From NCBI GenBank assembly GCA_024280885.1, contig JAJRPF010000027.1:62001-126000 (forward strand): a DNA stretch of 64,000 bases, in the 5' to 3' direction. Numbering within the stretch: position 1 is the stretch's first letter; the number at the start of each line of letters is the position of its first letter. This document shows positions 8,614 through 16,056 of the stretch, piece after piece. Under the pieces are notes generated by a model, which was not told the origin of the DNA, did not search any database, and was given only the letters and a program-made list of their open reading frames with translations. The position numbers and the translations under genes are program-made. This stretch comes from Planctomycetota bacterium. Its GTDB lineage: Bacteria; Planctomycetota; JAJSAM01; JAJVHW01.

Positions 8614-9657
8614 TCAGGCGATCTCGGTCTTGTGCGCCGCGCCCGCGTCTTCGCGGACGTAGCGTGGCACGGCATAGCCGGGGAGCCGCGCCCGCAGATC
8701 GGCAACAATCGCGCGCCCGCGCTCTTCGCTAACGTGGAAGTGCGCAGCGCCTGCGACCGGGTCGAGCTGATGCAGATAGTACGGTTGCACGCGCAGGTCG
8801 ATCAAGCGCTCCGAGAGCTCGGCGAGGACAGCGGCATCGTCGTTCACTCCGCGCAGGAGAACGGCCTGATTGAGTACCGGCACGCCGGAGTCGACGAGGC
8901 GGGTCAACGCGTGGGCACAATCCCCGACCAACTCGGCAGGGTGATTCGCGTGCACGACGATCCACGGCGCGAGACCGACTTCGCGCGTGCGATCGAGCCA
9001 CTCGATCAGGCCGGCATCGACGCGACTCGGCAGCACGATCGGGAGCCGCGTATGCACACGCAGGCGGCGTACGTGGGGGATGGCCGCCAGCGCGGCGCTC
9101 CAGCGGGTCAACGCCCCATCGCTCTGCAGCAGGGGGTCGCCGCCGCTCAGGATCACCTCGCGCACAGACGGGTCGCCACGGACGTACGCACACGCTGCCC
9201 GCAACGCGTCGCTTCCGCGCGGGGCCGCGTCGTAGGGGAAGTGGCGCCGAAAGCAGTAACGACAGTGGATGGCACACGCGGAAGCCGCGATGACGAGCAC
9301 GCGCCCCGCGTATTTGTGCAGCAGGCCGGGGGACTGCTCGGCTGCGAGATCGCCCACGGGATCGGTCACATAGCCATCGGTCTCGCGGCCCTCCATCGCG
9401 ACTGGGAGCACCTGACGCAGCAGAGGATCCTCGGGGTCTCCGCGGCGCATCCGGGCCGCGAAACTCCGCGTCACGACGAGCGGGAAGAGGCTCTCGCCGG
9501 GGTCCGCGGAGCCCACGAGACTCGGCGGTAGATCGAGCGCACGGACAAGGGCGGCGGCGTCACGGTACGCGCTCGCCAACTCGCGTTGCCAGGCCGTCGG
9601 CGCGGCCCGCGAGCTTGCGTTGTTTGCGGCATGGTGGACTTCATGCAAGATGCTCAC
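8614..9657 (-). CDS. epmB: EF-P beta-lysylation protein EpmB (lysine 2,3-aminomutase family)
   Basis: A 347-residue radical-SAM enzyme, close to the usual length of about 340. The GTG at 9657 (VSILHEVHHAANN) is chosen; the frame extends to 9924 without family-like sequence. The [4Fe-4S]/SAM motif is C128-AIH-C132-RY-C135-FRRHFPY, followed by the SAM-contacting VREVILSGGDPLL, and late in the protein a PLP-lysine context, PYYLHQLDPVAGAAHF. EpmB converts L-alpha-lysine to (R)-beta-lysine, which EpmA attaches to elongation factor P. The gene is divergent from efp-epmA across a 260-bp gap, so the whole modification pathway is in one place, which strongly supports the assignment over a free lysine aminomutase. 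Its 3' end converges on the double-TGA cytochrome gene with only 7 nt between them. Confidence 0.93.
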   Translation of the reverse strand: MSILHEVHHAANNASSRAAPTAWQRELASAYRDAAALVRALDLPPSLVGSADPGESLFPLVVTRSFAARMRRGDPEDPLLRQVLPVAMEGRETDGYVTDPVGDLAAEQSPGLLHKYAGRVLVIAASACAIHCRYCFRRHFPYDAAPRGSDALRAACAYVRGDPSVREVILSGGDPLLQSDGALTRWSAALAAIPHVRRLRVHTRLPIVLPSRVDAGLIEWLDRTREVGLAPWIVVHANHPAELVGDCAHALTRLVDSGVPVLNQAVLLRGVNDDAAVLAELSERLIDLRVQPYYLHQLDPVAGAAHFHVSEERGRAIVADLRARLPGYAVPRYVREDAGAAHKTEIA

Positions 9658-9917
9658 CGACGGCGTCCGTCGGCGTGCGAGGCTACGCCTCGCGACTGGG
9701 CGGCGGCACACGAATAGCGGCGCACGGATCGCGGCGCACGGATCGCGGCCGATTGGGCGTCGTGGCCGGGCTCCACCGCGATCAGTCGTCGCAGCGAATC
9801 GTCGTCGCAGCGATCCTGGGCAACCCGTAGAGACAGCAACATCAGGAACTGCCAGGTGGCATCTCCGGACGTGTTCCGGCGAGGGCGGCCAGCGGCAGCC
9901 ACCGAGGCAACACACAT
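9658..9917. promoter_or_regulatory. Divergent promoter region of epmB and efp
   Basis: The 260-bp gap between two divergent genes of the same pathway must hold both promoters. It is GC-rich, with an imperfect direct repeat (GGCGCACGGATCGC near 9719-9742). No convincing -35/-10 hexamers or operator could be picked by eye. Confidence 0.45.
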
Positions 9918-10493
9918 ATGGCATCGACGTACAGCACCAGCGATTTCCGCCGAGGTCTCCGTATCGAGCTTGACGGAGAGCCCTACATCATCGTCGAGTC
10001 CGAGTTCATGAAGCCGGGCAAGGGCCAGGGCATCTACCGCATCAAGTGCAAGAACCTGCTGCGTGAACGCGTCATCGACAAGACGTACCGCTCCGGTGAC
10101 AAGATCGCCGCCGCCGACGTGCAGGAGACCTCGGTCGACTACAGCTACAAGACCGGCACCGACTACGTGTTCATGGACATGGAGACGTTCGAGCAGCACG
10201 AGGTCCTGAACGCGACGGTCGGCGATGCAGCGAACTACCTCCTCGAGGGCATGAAGGTGATGGTCGTCTTCTGGAACGGCCAGGTGATCTCGATCGAGCC
10301 CCCCCGCCACGTCGATCTCGTCGTCGAGTACTGCGAGCCGGGCGCAAGGGGCAACACCGCGACCAGCGTGCAGAAGCCTGCGAAAGTCGAGACCGGTCTC
10401 GAAGTGAACGTCCCCGGTTTCATCAACATCGGCGACGTGGTGAAGGTCGACTCGCGGACCGGGGATTACGTCGAGCGTGTCAGCAAGGCCTAA
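9918..10493 (+). CDS. efp: Elongation factor P
   Basis: A 191-residue EF-P, full length, with the KOW-like N-terminal domain and two OB domains. The conserved loop KPGKGQG carries the modifiable lysine (K35 by this start), which is the site EpmA beta-lysylates; the C-terminal signature GLEVNVPGFINIGDVVKVD is intact. EF-P relieves ribosomes stalled at polyproline stretches. That is relevant here because NuoB, NuoC and the protein at 46741-47505 carry long proline-rich tails. The gene overlaps the start of epmA by 17 nt, so translation is probably coupled, and epmB is divergent upstream. Confidence 0.97.
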   Translation: MASTYSTSDFRRGLRIELDGEPYIIVESEFMKPGKGQGIYRIKCKNLLRERVIDKTYRSGDKIAAADVQETSVDYSYKTGTDYVFMDMETFEQHEVLNATVGDAANYLLEGMKVMVVFWNGQVISIEPPRHVDLVVEYCEPGARGNTATSVQKPAKVETGLEVNVPGFINIGDVVKVDSRTGDYVERVSKA

Positions 10494-11463
10494 GCAGCCG
10501 GCCAGTTCGCCGGCGTACGTCCCTCCATCGGCGACGATCGAGGTCCTGCATCGCCGCGCCGAGCTACTCGACCGGACGCGGCGCTTCTTCGCGGAGCGCG
10601 GCGTGCTCGAAGTCGAGACGCCGCTCCTCGGAAGAGGGCTGGTCGTGGACGCGCACATCGACCCGATCGTGTGCACCGTCGGGTCTGTAGACGAGGCGCA
10701 GCGCTATCTCCTCCCGTCGCCCGAGGCGCCCATGAAGCGCCTGCTCGCAGCGGGGAGCGGCCCGATTTTCCAGATCGCGAAGGCATTCCGTCAGGGCGAG
10801 ACCGGACGCCTCCACCAGCCCGAGTTCACGATGCTGGAGTGGTACCGCCCGGGCCTCGACTACCGCGAGCTCATGGACGAAGTCGGCACGCTGATGCAGG
10901 CATTGCTCGGCATCGAGACGTGGGTGAAGCGGACGCACACGAGCATCTTCCAGGACATCCTCGGAGTCGATCCGCAGACCGCCACCGCGAACGAACTTGC
11001 CGACATCGCGCGCATCGCGGGCGTCACGTTCAGCGCCGACGCGGGTCCCGCGGATCGCGATGCCTGGCTCGACGTTGTCTTCGCAACGTGCGTCGAGCCG
11101 CGCCTCGATCCGACGGTGCCAACCTTCATCCACGACTTCCCGGCATCGCAGGCCGCACTGGCGACGCTCAGCGGCGAAGACCCGCCGGTCGCCCAACGCT
11201 TCGAACTGATCTACGGCGGGATGGAACTCTGCAACGGCTACCGGGAACTGCTCGACGCACCGGCGCATGCGCAGCGCTTCGACGCGGAGAACGCGCGGCG
11301 CGAGGCCATGCACAAGCCACGGATTACGCCCGACGCAGCGCTCATCGCCGCCATCGACCACGGACTGCCGCCATGCGCGGGCGTGGCCGTCGGCTTCGAC
11401 CGCGTCGTCATGCTCGCGTGCGGAGCTGCAACCATCGACGACGTGGTGGCGTTTTCAGCCTGA
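10477..11463 (+). CDS. epmA: EF-P lysine ligase EpmA (GenX/PoxA)
   Basis: A 328-residue class II lysyl-tRNA-synthetase-like protein that lacks the anticodon-binding domain, as EpmA does. The GTG start lies inside the end of efp. Visible class II motifs: motif 1 around RGVLEVETPLL, motif 2 in FQIAKAFRQGETGRLHQPEFTML, and motif 3 in GLPPCAGVAVGFDRVVML. ELIYGGMELCNGYREL is the amino-acid pocket. EpmA adenylates (R)-beta-lysine and joins it to the conserved lysine of EF-P. Together with efp and epmB this gives the complete pathway apart from the hydroxylase EpmC. The stop is TGA (11461), followed by unrelated sequence, which shows that TGA acts as a normal terminator in this genome. Confidence 0.95.
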   Translation: MSARPKQPASSPAYVPPSATIEVLHRRAELLDRTRRFFAERGVLEVETPLLGRGLVVDAHIDPIVCTVGSVDEAQRYLLPSPEAPMKRLLAAGSGPIFQIAKAFRQGETGRLHQPEFTMLEWYRPGLDYRELMDEVGTLMQALLGIETWVKRTHTSIFQDILGVDPQTATANELADIARIAGVTFSADAGPADRDAWLDVVFATCVEPRLDPTVPTFIHDFPASQAALATLSGEDPPVAQRFELIYGGMELCNGYRELLDAPAHAQRFDAENARREAMHKPRITPDAALIAAIDHGLPPCAGVAVGFDRVVMLACGAATIDDVVAFSA

Positions 11464-11520
11464 GACGCACCGGCGACGATGCCGCGCCGGCGCCATATGA
11501 TCGCCGTAGGAGGATCGCAG

Positions 11521-13086
11521 ATGCCCCGAACGACTCGCAGCGGACTCATGGGACGCATCGTCATTGGACGCGTCTTCATTGGCCCCATCGCCTGCGCGGC
11601 CTTGCTGGCCGCGACGGCCGTCGGGAGCACGGCGCGGGCGGAGGATCCGCCAGCCGACGACAGCGCCACCATCGTCTGGAGTGCAGATCTGCCAACAGCG
11701 CTCCGTGAGGCTAAGGACGCGGATCGCGTGCTCATGGTCTGTGTCAATGCGAGGAACGTCGACGGACGCGAGACCGAGGAGCCCGCCGCCAAGATCCTGC
11801 GCGAGACGGTTTACCCGGACGCGCGCGTCGTGAAGGTCGCGCGCGACCTCGTCTGCGTCCTGCTCACGAAGACAGGCACGTCGGCGGAGTACGACGCTCT
11901 ACGTGCTCTTGGCGTCGAGGGCGCGATCATCTCGCCGCAGCACATCTTCGTCGCTCCCGAAGGCGATCGCATCCTGCTGCGCGAGGAGTATTGGCCCCAC
12001 GGCGCCGGCGAGCAAGCCGTCGAGATGATGATTCAAATGATGCACCGCGCGCAGCGCCTCTGGAAGGACTCGGATGCGGGTTCCGATCCCGGAGTGGCGA
12101 ACCCTGGAGCCAAGAATGCGGCGCCAGGGCCCGCGGCCCCGGAGGGCGGTCCCGAGCGTACTGCCTGGATCGCCGAACGCATGGCGAAGGTCACAGCCTC
12201 GGGAGCTGAGCGAGACGACGCGCTGGCGGAGTTGGTCGCCGCGGACCGCGACGGAGACTGCACGGCGCCCCTCATCGCACTCCTACCGACGTATGCGAAG
12301 GAGAAGGAGACCAGCACGCTCTGGGCGCTCGTGCGGGTGCTGGGGCGGCCGGGTCTCGACGCGGCGGCCCTTCCGATCACCGAGTTACTCCGCCACAAGG
12401 ACGAGACGATCGTCGCCAATGCCACGGTCAGCCTCGAGTACATCGGCAACGGCGAGAAGAAGGTGATCGCGGCCCTCAAGCGACTCGCGGAGAAGTCGAA
12501 GGATGACGTCATCGCCAACCACGCGTACCGGGCACTGGGCCGGTGCGGCCGCGAGAATGCGAAGGTGCGCTCGCTCCTGTTGAAGCAAGCGGGCAACGCG
12601 AAGAGCGAGTTCGCGTCGTTCGGCGCCTGCATGGGCCTCGCCTATTTCGAAGGCGACGCGAAGGCCATGCGCGGCGTCGAAAAGGTGCTCAAGTTGATCG
12701 GCATCCCGGGCGGACGCCGCGCTGGCGGGCAGAATACGGTGAAGCGCGGCCTCGTGTCGTGGACGCTGGCGTCGATCGGCGACGCAAAGAGCGCCGAGTT
12801 CATGCGCGAGGAGATGGTCGACGGCCTGAAGAACGTGAAGGCGTTCTGGGTCGACGGGATGCGCTCGTTCTGGGGGACATGCGCGGATGTCTGCGACGGT
12901 GAGAAGGACCGCCTCGGCGAGGTCGAGGCCGGCGTCGGAGGCTTCGTGCAATTCAGCAAGCGCGCGAACCTGAAGCGTTACGGCGCCGAGATCCGGCCGC
13001 TCATGGACGGCGCGCGCAAGGGCCGCGAGGCGGCCGACTTCACGCCGAAGGGCGACAACCTGCTCGATACCGGAGATGAAGAGTAG
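11521..13086 (+). CDS. Secreted thioredoxin-fold and HEAT-repeat protein
   Basis: A 521-residue product. The ATG at 11521 follows AGGAGG at ideal spacing; an in-frame start at 11479 is less likely. A signal peptide runs to about STARAED. Residues about 50-180 resemble a thioredoxin-like domain (DADRVLMVCVNARN...YPDARVVKVARDLVCVLL...QHIFVAPEG), but the usual CxxC redox pair is missing, so disulphide exchange is unlikely. A Gly/Ala/Pro linker (about 190-215) leads to HEAT-like helical repeats (ALAELVAADRDGDCTAPLIA..., ELLRHKDETIVANATVSLEYIG..., KSKDDVIANHAYRALGRCG). HEAT repeats bind proteins, so this is probably a periplasmic scaffold. It stands alone between epmA and a membrane-anchored protein. 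Confidence 0.78.
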   Translation: MPRTTRSGLMGRIVIGRVFIGPIACAALLAATAVGSTARAEDPPADDSATIVWSADLPTALREAKDADRVLMVCVNARNVDGRETEEPAAKILRETVYPDARVVKVARDLVCVLLTKTGTSAEYDALRALGVEGAIISPQHIFVAPEGDRILLREEYWPHGAGEQAVEMMIQMMHRAQRLWKDSDAGSDPGVANPGAKNAAPGPAAPEGGPERTAWIAERMAKVTASGAERDDALAELVAADRDGDCTAPLIALLPTYAKEKETSTLWALVRVLGRPGLDAAALPITELLRHKDETIVANATVSLEYIGNGEKKVIAALKRLAEKSKDDVIANHAYRALGRCGRENAKVRSLLLKQAGNAKSEFASFGACMGLAYFEGDAKAMRGVEKVLKLIGIPGGRRAGGQNTVKRGLVSWTLASIGDAKSAEFMREEMVDGLKNVKAFWVDGMRSFWGTCADVCDGEKDRLGEVEAGVGGFVQFSKRANLKRYGAEIRPLMDGARKGREAADFTPKGDNLLDTGDEE

Positions 13087-13114
13087 ACCCACCGCGCGGG
13101 GGTAGAGTGCGGCG

Positions 13115-14713
13115 GTGAACACGGAGCCTCGCGCTGATCGCAGTCCAGACCCGGCAGCCTCCGGCTCTCGGAATGGGTGTCGAGGGCGGATACTCAAGAC
13201 GGCGGCCCTCATCGGCGCAGTGTCGGCCGTCGCACTCTGGCCCGGCGGGCCGCTGCGACCGCGCGCGGCGAGCTTGCGTTCGTTCGTGCCCGCGGACGCA
13301 CAACTCGTGCTGCGATTGGACCCAGCAACGTGCCTCGACAGCCCGTTCGTCCTGGCAACCGTCGGAAGCACGGGGACGCGCGACCTGGCCGCGTGGGCGC
13401 TCGGTCTCGCAGGTTTGGACACGACCATCACCACTGACGACGCGCTCACCGCGCTGGCCCTCGTGTCGGAGCTCGTCGTCTTCGTGCGCGACGACGAGAC
13501 GTACGTCGTCGCGCGAATGACGCCACTCGCGCACGCACTCTCGATTGTCGATCGGGTCTGGTCACCGCCCGCGGACATGGCGATCGCGCGGTATCGCGAT
13601 GTACTCGTGATGGCACCGCGCGCCGGTCTCACGACGATCGCCGACGATGCAGATGCGGATGCAGAAGAGCAACCGGCATCGGAGCGGCCATTCGATCGCG
13701 TGATCGCATGGTCGGAGTCCCCCGGGACCTCGATACGCTTCTGGGCGCGACCTTCCCGTCTCGGCGCCATGGTGACGGATCGTGACGCCGCGGACCTGCT
13801 CGGGATGGCCGCGGTCTGGCTCACGCCGAGTCGGCTGGAGACGGTCTCCGCGATACTGCAACTCGCAGGAGACCCAACCGCCATCACACTTCGCATCGAC
13901 GTTCGCCCCGATGCGAACGACTCGGCCGGACAACCGGCAGGGGGATCCAACGATCAAGGCGCGCTCGCGGCGCGACTCCGCGCGCGACACCTCGCCGCCG
14001 CGGATGCCACGCTCTGGCATGCGGGCTTGGCCGGCTCGATCGATCAGGTAGCACGCGCACTCCTCCGCGATCGCGTCTTCGTGCCGCGTGCGCTGGAGCA
14101 ACTCGCCGCACGGCTCCACGCGGCAACTCTCTCCGGCGTGGCCGTGGCACTGACGCAGACGCCGCGACGCGCACGAGATGACACCATCGGCGCCGCACCG
14201 GCCCGCTTCGTCGCCGCCGTGCGCCTGCGCCCAGGCATCGATGATCGACGGGTCGCTGCAGAGGTCGCGGAGCGTCTCGGGGCAGCGTTACGCCGCGACG
14301 TCGCACAGGAACTGACGGCTGGCGGACGGACGATCATCCGCGTCACGGGGCCCGAAGGTCCGGCACTCGTGATCGGGCGCGGCGAGCTGATCCTCTTCGA
14401 GACGCGCGCGCATGGCGAGCCACTGATCGCAACAGAGACCTGGTCCGAAGCCGCGGGCGCGACAGGGCTTGTCGCGGACGCGCGGATCGACTTCACCATG
14501 ATCGAAGCGCACGTGCGCGCGAGAGTGCTGCGGGCCGAGGCGCAGCAGCTCCTGGAGGAGCGGGAGAGTCTCCAGGAAGACGCGAAGCGCGCGGCGCGAC
14601 TCGATGCCGGTGTCATCCAGATCGCCACGACTCCCGACGGTCACACGTTCGACATCACGATCTCCCCACGTGCGATCGACAACGGCGAGGCCGACGCGGA
14701 CGGCATGCGCTGA
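13115..14713 (+). CDS. Membrane-anchored protein of unknown function
   Basis: Not recognised. The 532-residue product begins at a GTG 28 nt after the preceding stop. One hydrophobic segment (LKTAALIGAVSAVALW, about residues 28-43) should anchor or export it. The remainder alternates short hydrophobic strands with Ala/Arg-rich helices: SFVPADAQLVLRLDP near the start resembles the opening of proteins that estimate residual terms over many loci (DUF3352-like), but the similarity is too weak to name. A helix near residues 468-495 (RAEAQQLLEERESLQEDAKR) is a likely coiled coil. No cysteine motif, nucleotide-binding loop or catalytic triad is visible. It may be co-transcribed with the HEAT protein upstream. 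Confidence 0.7.
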   Translation: MNTEPRADRSPDPAASGSRNGCRGRILKTAALIGAVSAVALWPGGPLRPRAASLRSFVPADAQLVLRLDPATCLDSPFVLATVGSTGTRDLAAWALGLAGLDTTITTDDALTALALVSELVVFVRDDETYVVARMTPLAHALSIVDRVWSPPADMAIARYRDVLVMAPRAGLTTIADDADADAEEQPASERPFDRVIAWSESPGTSIRFWARPSRLGAMVTDRDAADLLGMAAVWLTPSRLETVSAILQLAGDPTAITLRIDVRPDANDSAGQPAGGSNDQGALAARLRARHLAAADATLWHAGLAGSIDQVARALLRDRVFVPRALEQLAARLHAATLSGVAVALTQTPRRARDDTIGAAPARFVAAVRLRPGIDDRRVAAEVAERLGAALRRDVAQELTAGGRTIIRVTGPEGPALVIGRGELILFETRAHGEPLIATETWSEAAGATGLVADARIDFTMIEAHVRARVLRAEAQQLLEERESLQEDAKRAARLDAGVIQIATTPDGHTFDITISPRAIDNGEADADGMR

Positions 14714-14737
14714 TCGGGCGTCGGCGCCTCGCCGGTG

Positions 14738-15496
14738 TCAGCGCAGGTCCGCGAGTCGGCGGCGTGCGTCGCCCGACCATTCCGAGTCGGAATCGAGTTC
14801 CAACGCGCGCCGCAACGACGTGGCTCCGCGGTGCGCGTCTTCCGCCGAGAGATCCACGAGCGCCATGTGATAGTGGGCCTCCGCATACGTGCCGTTCGAC
14901 AGATCGAGAGCCTTCTGCAACGCCGCGCGCGCAGCGTCGATCGCGCCTCGACGCCACGCAATGAAGCCACTCGTATCGTGGAGCGCGGGGCGTGAGGGTG
15001 CACACGCAACAGCGCGCGCGACCAGCGCGGACGCAGCGTCTAGTTGCGCGTCATCGGTGGCCGCGAGCAGCGCAAGATTATTGAGCGCGGCCACGTCCTC
15101 CGGGTCGTCCGCCAGCACGCGCTTGAGATGCAATCGTGCCGCCAGGTCGCGCCCGGATCACAAGAGCAGCGACGCAACGCGGACACGCACATCGGCGCGC
15201 TGGGGCCACCGCAGCAGGACCGCTTCGTACGTCGCCGCGGCCTCGTCGGAGCGGCCAGCGCGTTCGAGCAAGTATCCGAGACGCACGCCGGCCGCGGGAA
15301 CAACTCCGGTGGCGGGGCGCAAGAGCGGAATGGCAGCGGACGCGTGCTCGTCGCGCAACACGATCAACGCGTGCGCATATACCGAACACGGGGGACACCG
15401 TCGCGTGCCAGGCGGAGAGATCCGCCCACATGCCGGGCACGGCGCGGCGGCGGCTGCGGGATCAGGCGTCGGGCGAAGTGTTGGCACGCGACGCAC
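14738..15496 (-). CDS. Zinc-ribbon and TPR protein interrupted by an in-frame TGA
   Basis: Two open frames, 15496-15158 and 15157-14738, lie in the same frame and are separated only by a TGA (15160-15158). Read as one, the product is 252 residues: an N-terminal zinc ribbon (CPACG...CPPC, about 20-37), then TPR helices (GYLLERAGRSDEAAATYEAV; after the stop LHLKRVLADDPEDVAALNNL and YAEAHYHMALVDLSAEDA). The start codon is GTG and overlaps the PEP-CTERM fragment by 35 nt. The hairpin potential after this TGA is weak (a 3-bp stem with loop CGAT), and the upstream gene is itself degraded. A CGA-to-TGA nonsense change is therefore more likely than selenocysteine at residue 113. It could also be expressed as two pieces. 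Confidence 0.55.
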
Positions 15497-15836
15497 TCGG
15501 GGAGCGAAAGCCGCGACGCCGCCGCACGATCAGGCCGAGCCCGAGTCCACCCAGAGCGAAGAGCGCCGGGGTCCCCGGTTCGGGGTTCATGACGACCTGG
15601 TACGAGAGTTCGTAGCCAAATCCCGCTGTGATATCGACCGTCGGCGTGGCATCGACGCCACTCGTCGGTTTCTGGAGCCACGTGCCGGACCCCGATGGGC
15701 CATTGGGATCGTAGCCGCCAAAACGATCGGTGAGCGTGTCGAACGACGAGACGACGTACCCCACGGCGTAGGTGACATTCTTCGTCAGCGCTAGCGTGCC
15801 GGCGTTGAACGTGTAGGTCCCGAACGCGCCCTGAGA
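15462..15836 (-). pseudogene. C-terminal fragment of a PEP-CTERM-sorted protein
   Basis: The frame from 15836 to 15462 encodes a beta-sandwich end (GAFGTYTFNAGTLALTKNVT, then YAVGYVVSSFD) followed by a textbook PEP-CTERM sorting tail: PEPGTPALFALGGLGLGLIV then RRRR. It begins straight after an in-frame TAG at 15837-15839, and there is no good start codon upstream or near; the only GTG (15764) is inside the domain. The sequence style matches the C-terminal half of choice-of-anchor type PEP-CTERM proteins. About half the domain and the signal peptide are therefore missing. The downstream TPR gene also carries an internal stop, so this two-gene stretch looks like a decaying locus. A PEP-CTERM tail implies an exosortase elsewhere in the genome. 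Confidence 0.65.
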
Positions 15837-15848
15837 CTACGTGGTCCA

Positions 15849-15872
15849 CGGCCGACGAGCCATCGTCGGCCG
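15849..15872. terminator. Perfect 10-bp hairpin upstream of the PEP-CTERM fragment
   Basis: CGGCCGACGA (15849-15858), loop GCCA, TCGTCGGCCG (15863-15872). It is a strong stem without a T-run on either side. It sits exactly where the truncated PEP-CTERM frame loses its 5' half, so it may be a terminator left by, or a hairpin involved in, the deletion. Confidence 0.4.
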
Positions 15873-16056
15873 TTCGACGTTCCGGCCCCGGGGATGTCAC
15901 TCCGGCACGAAGGCGCGGCGCATCCTCTGCGACACCGCCGACGCTACGCGGCATACTGGCCGGTCGTCGTTCGTTGATCCCGAGTCGCGCGCCGTCGATC
16001 GACGGTCGCCCCGCGTCCGCCCCCCTCCACCACTCCCAGCCGAGGAGCCCCTACCC

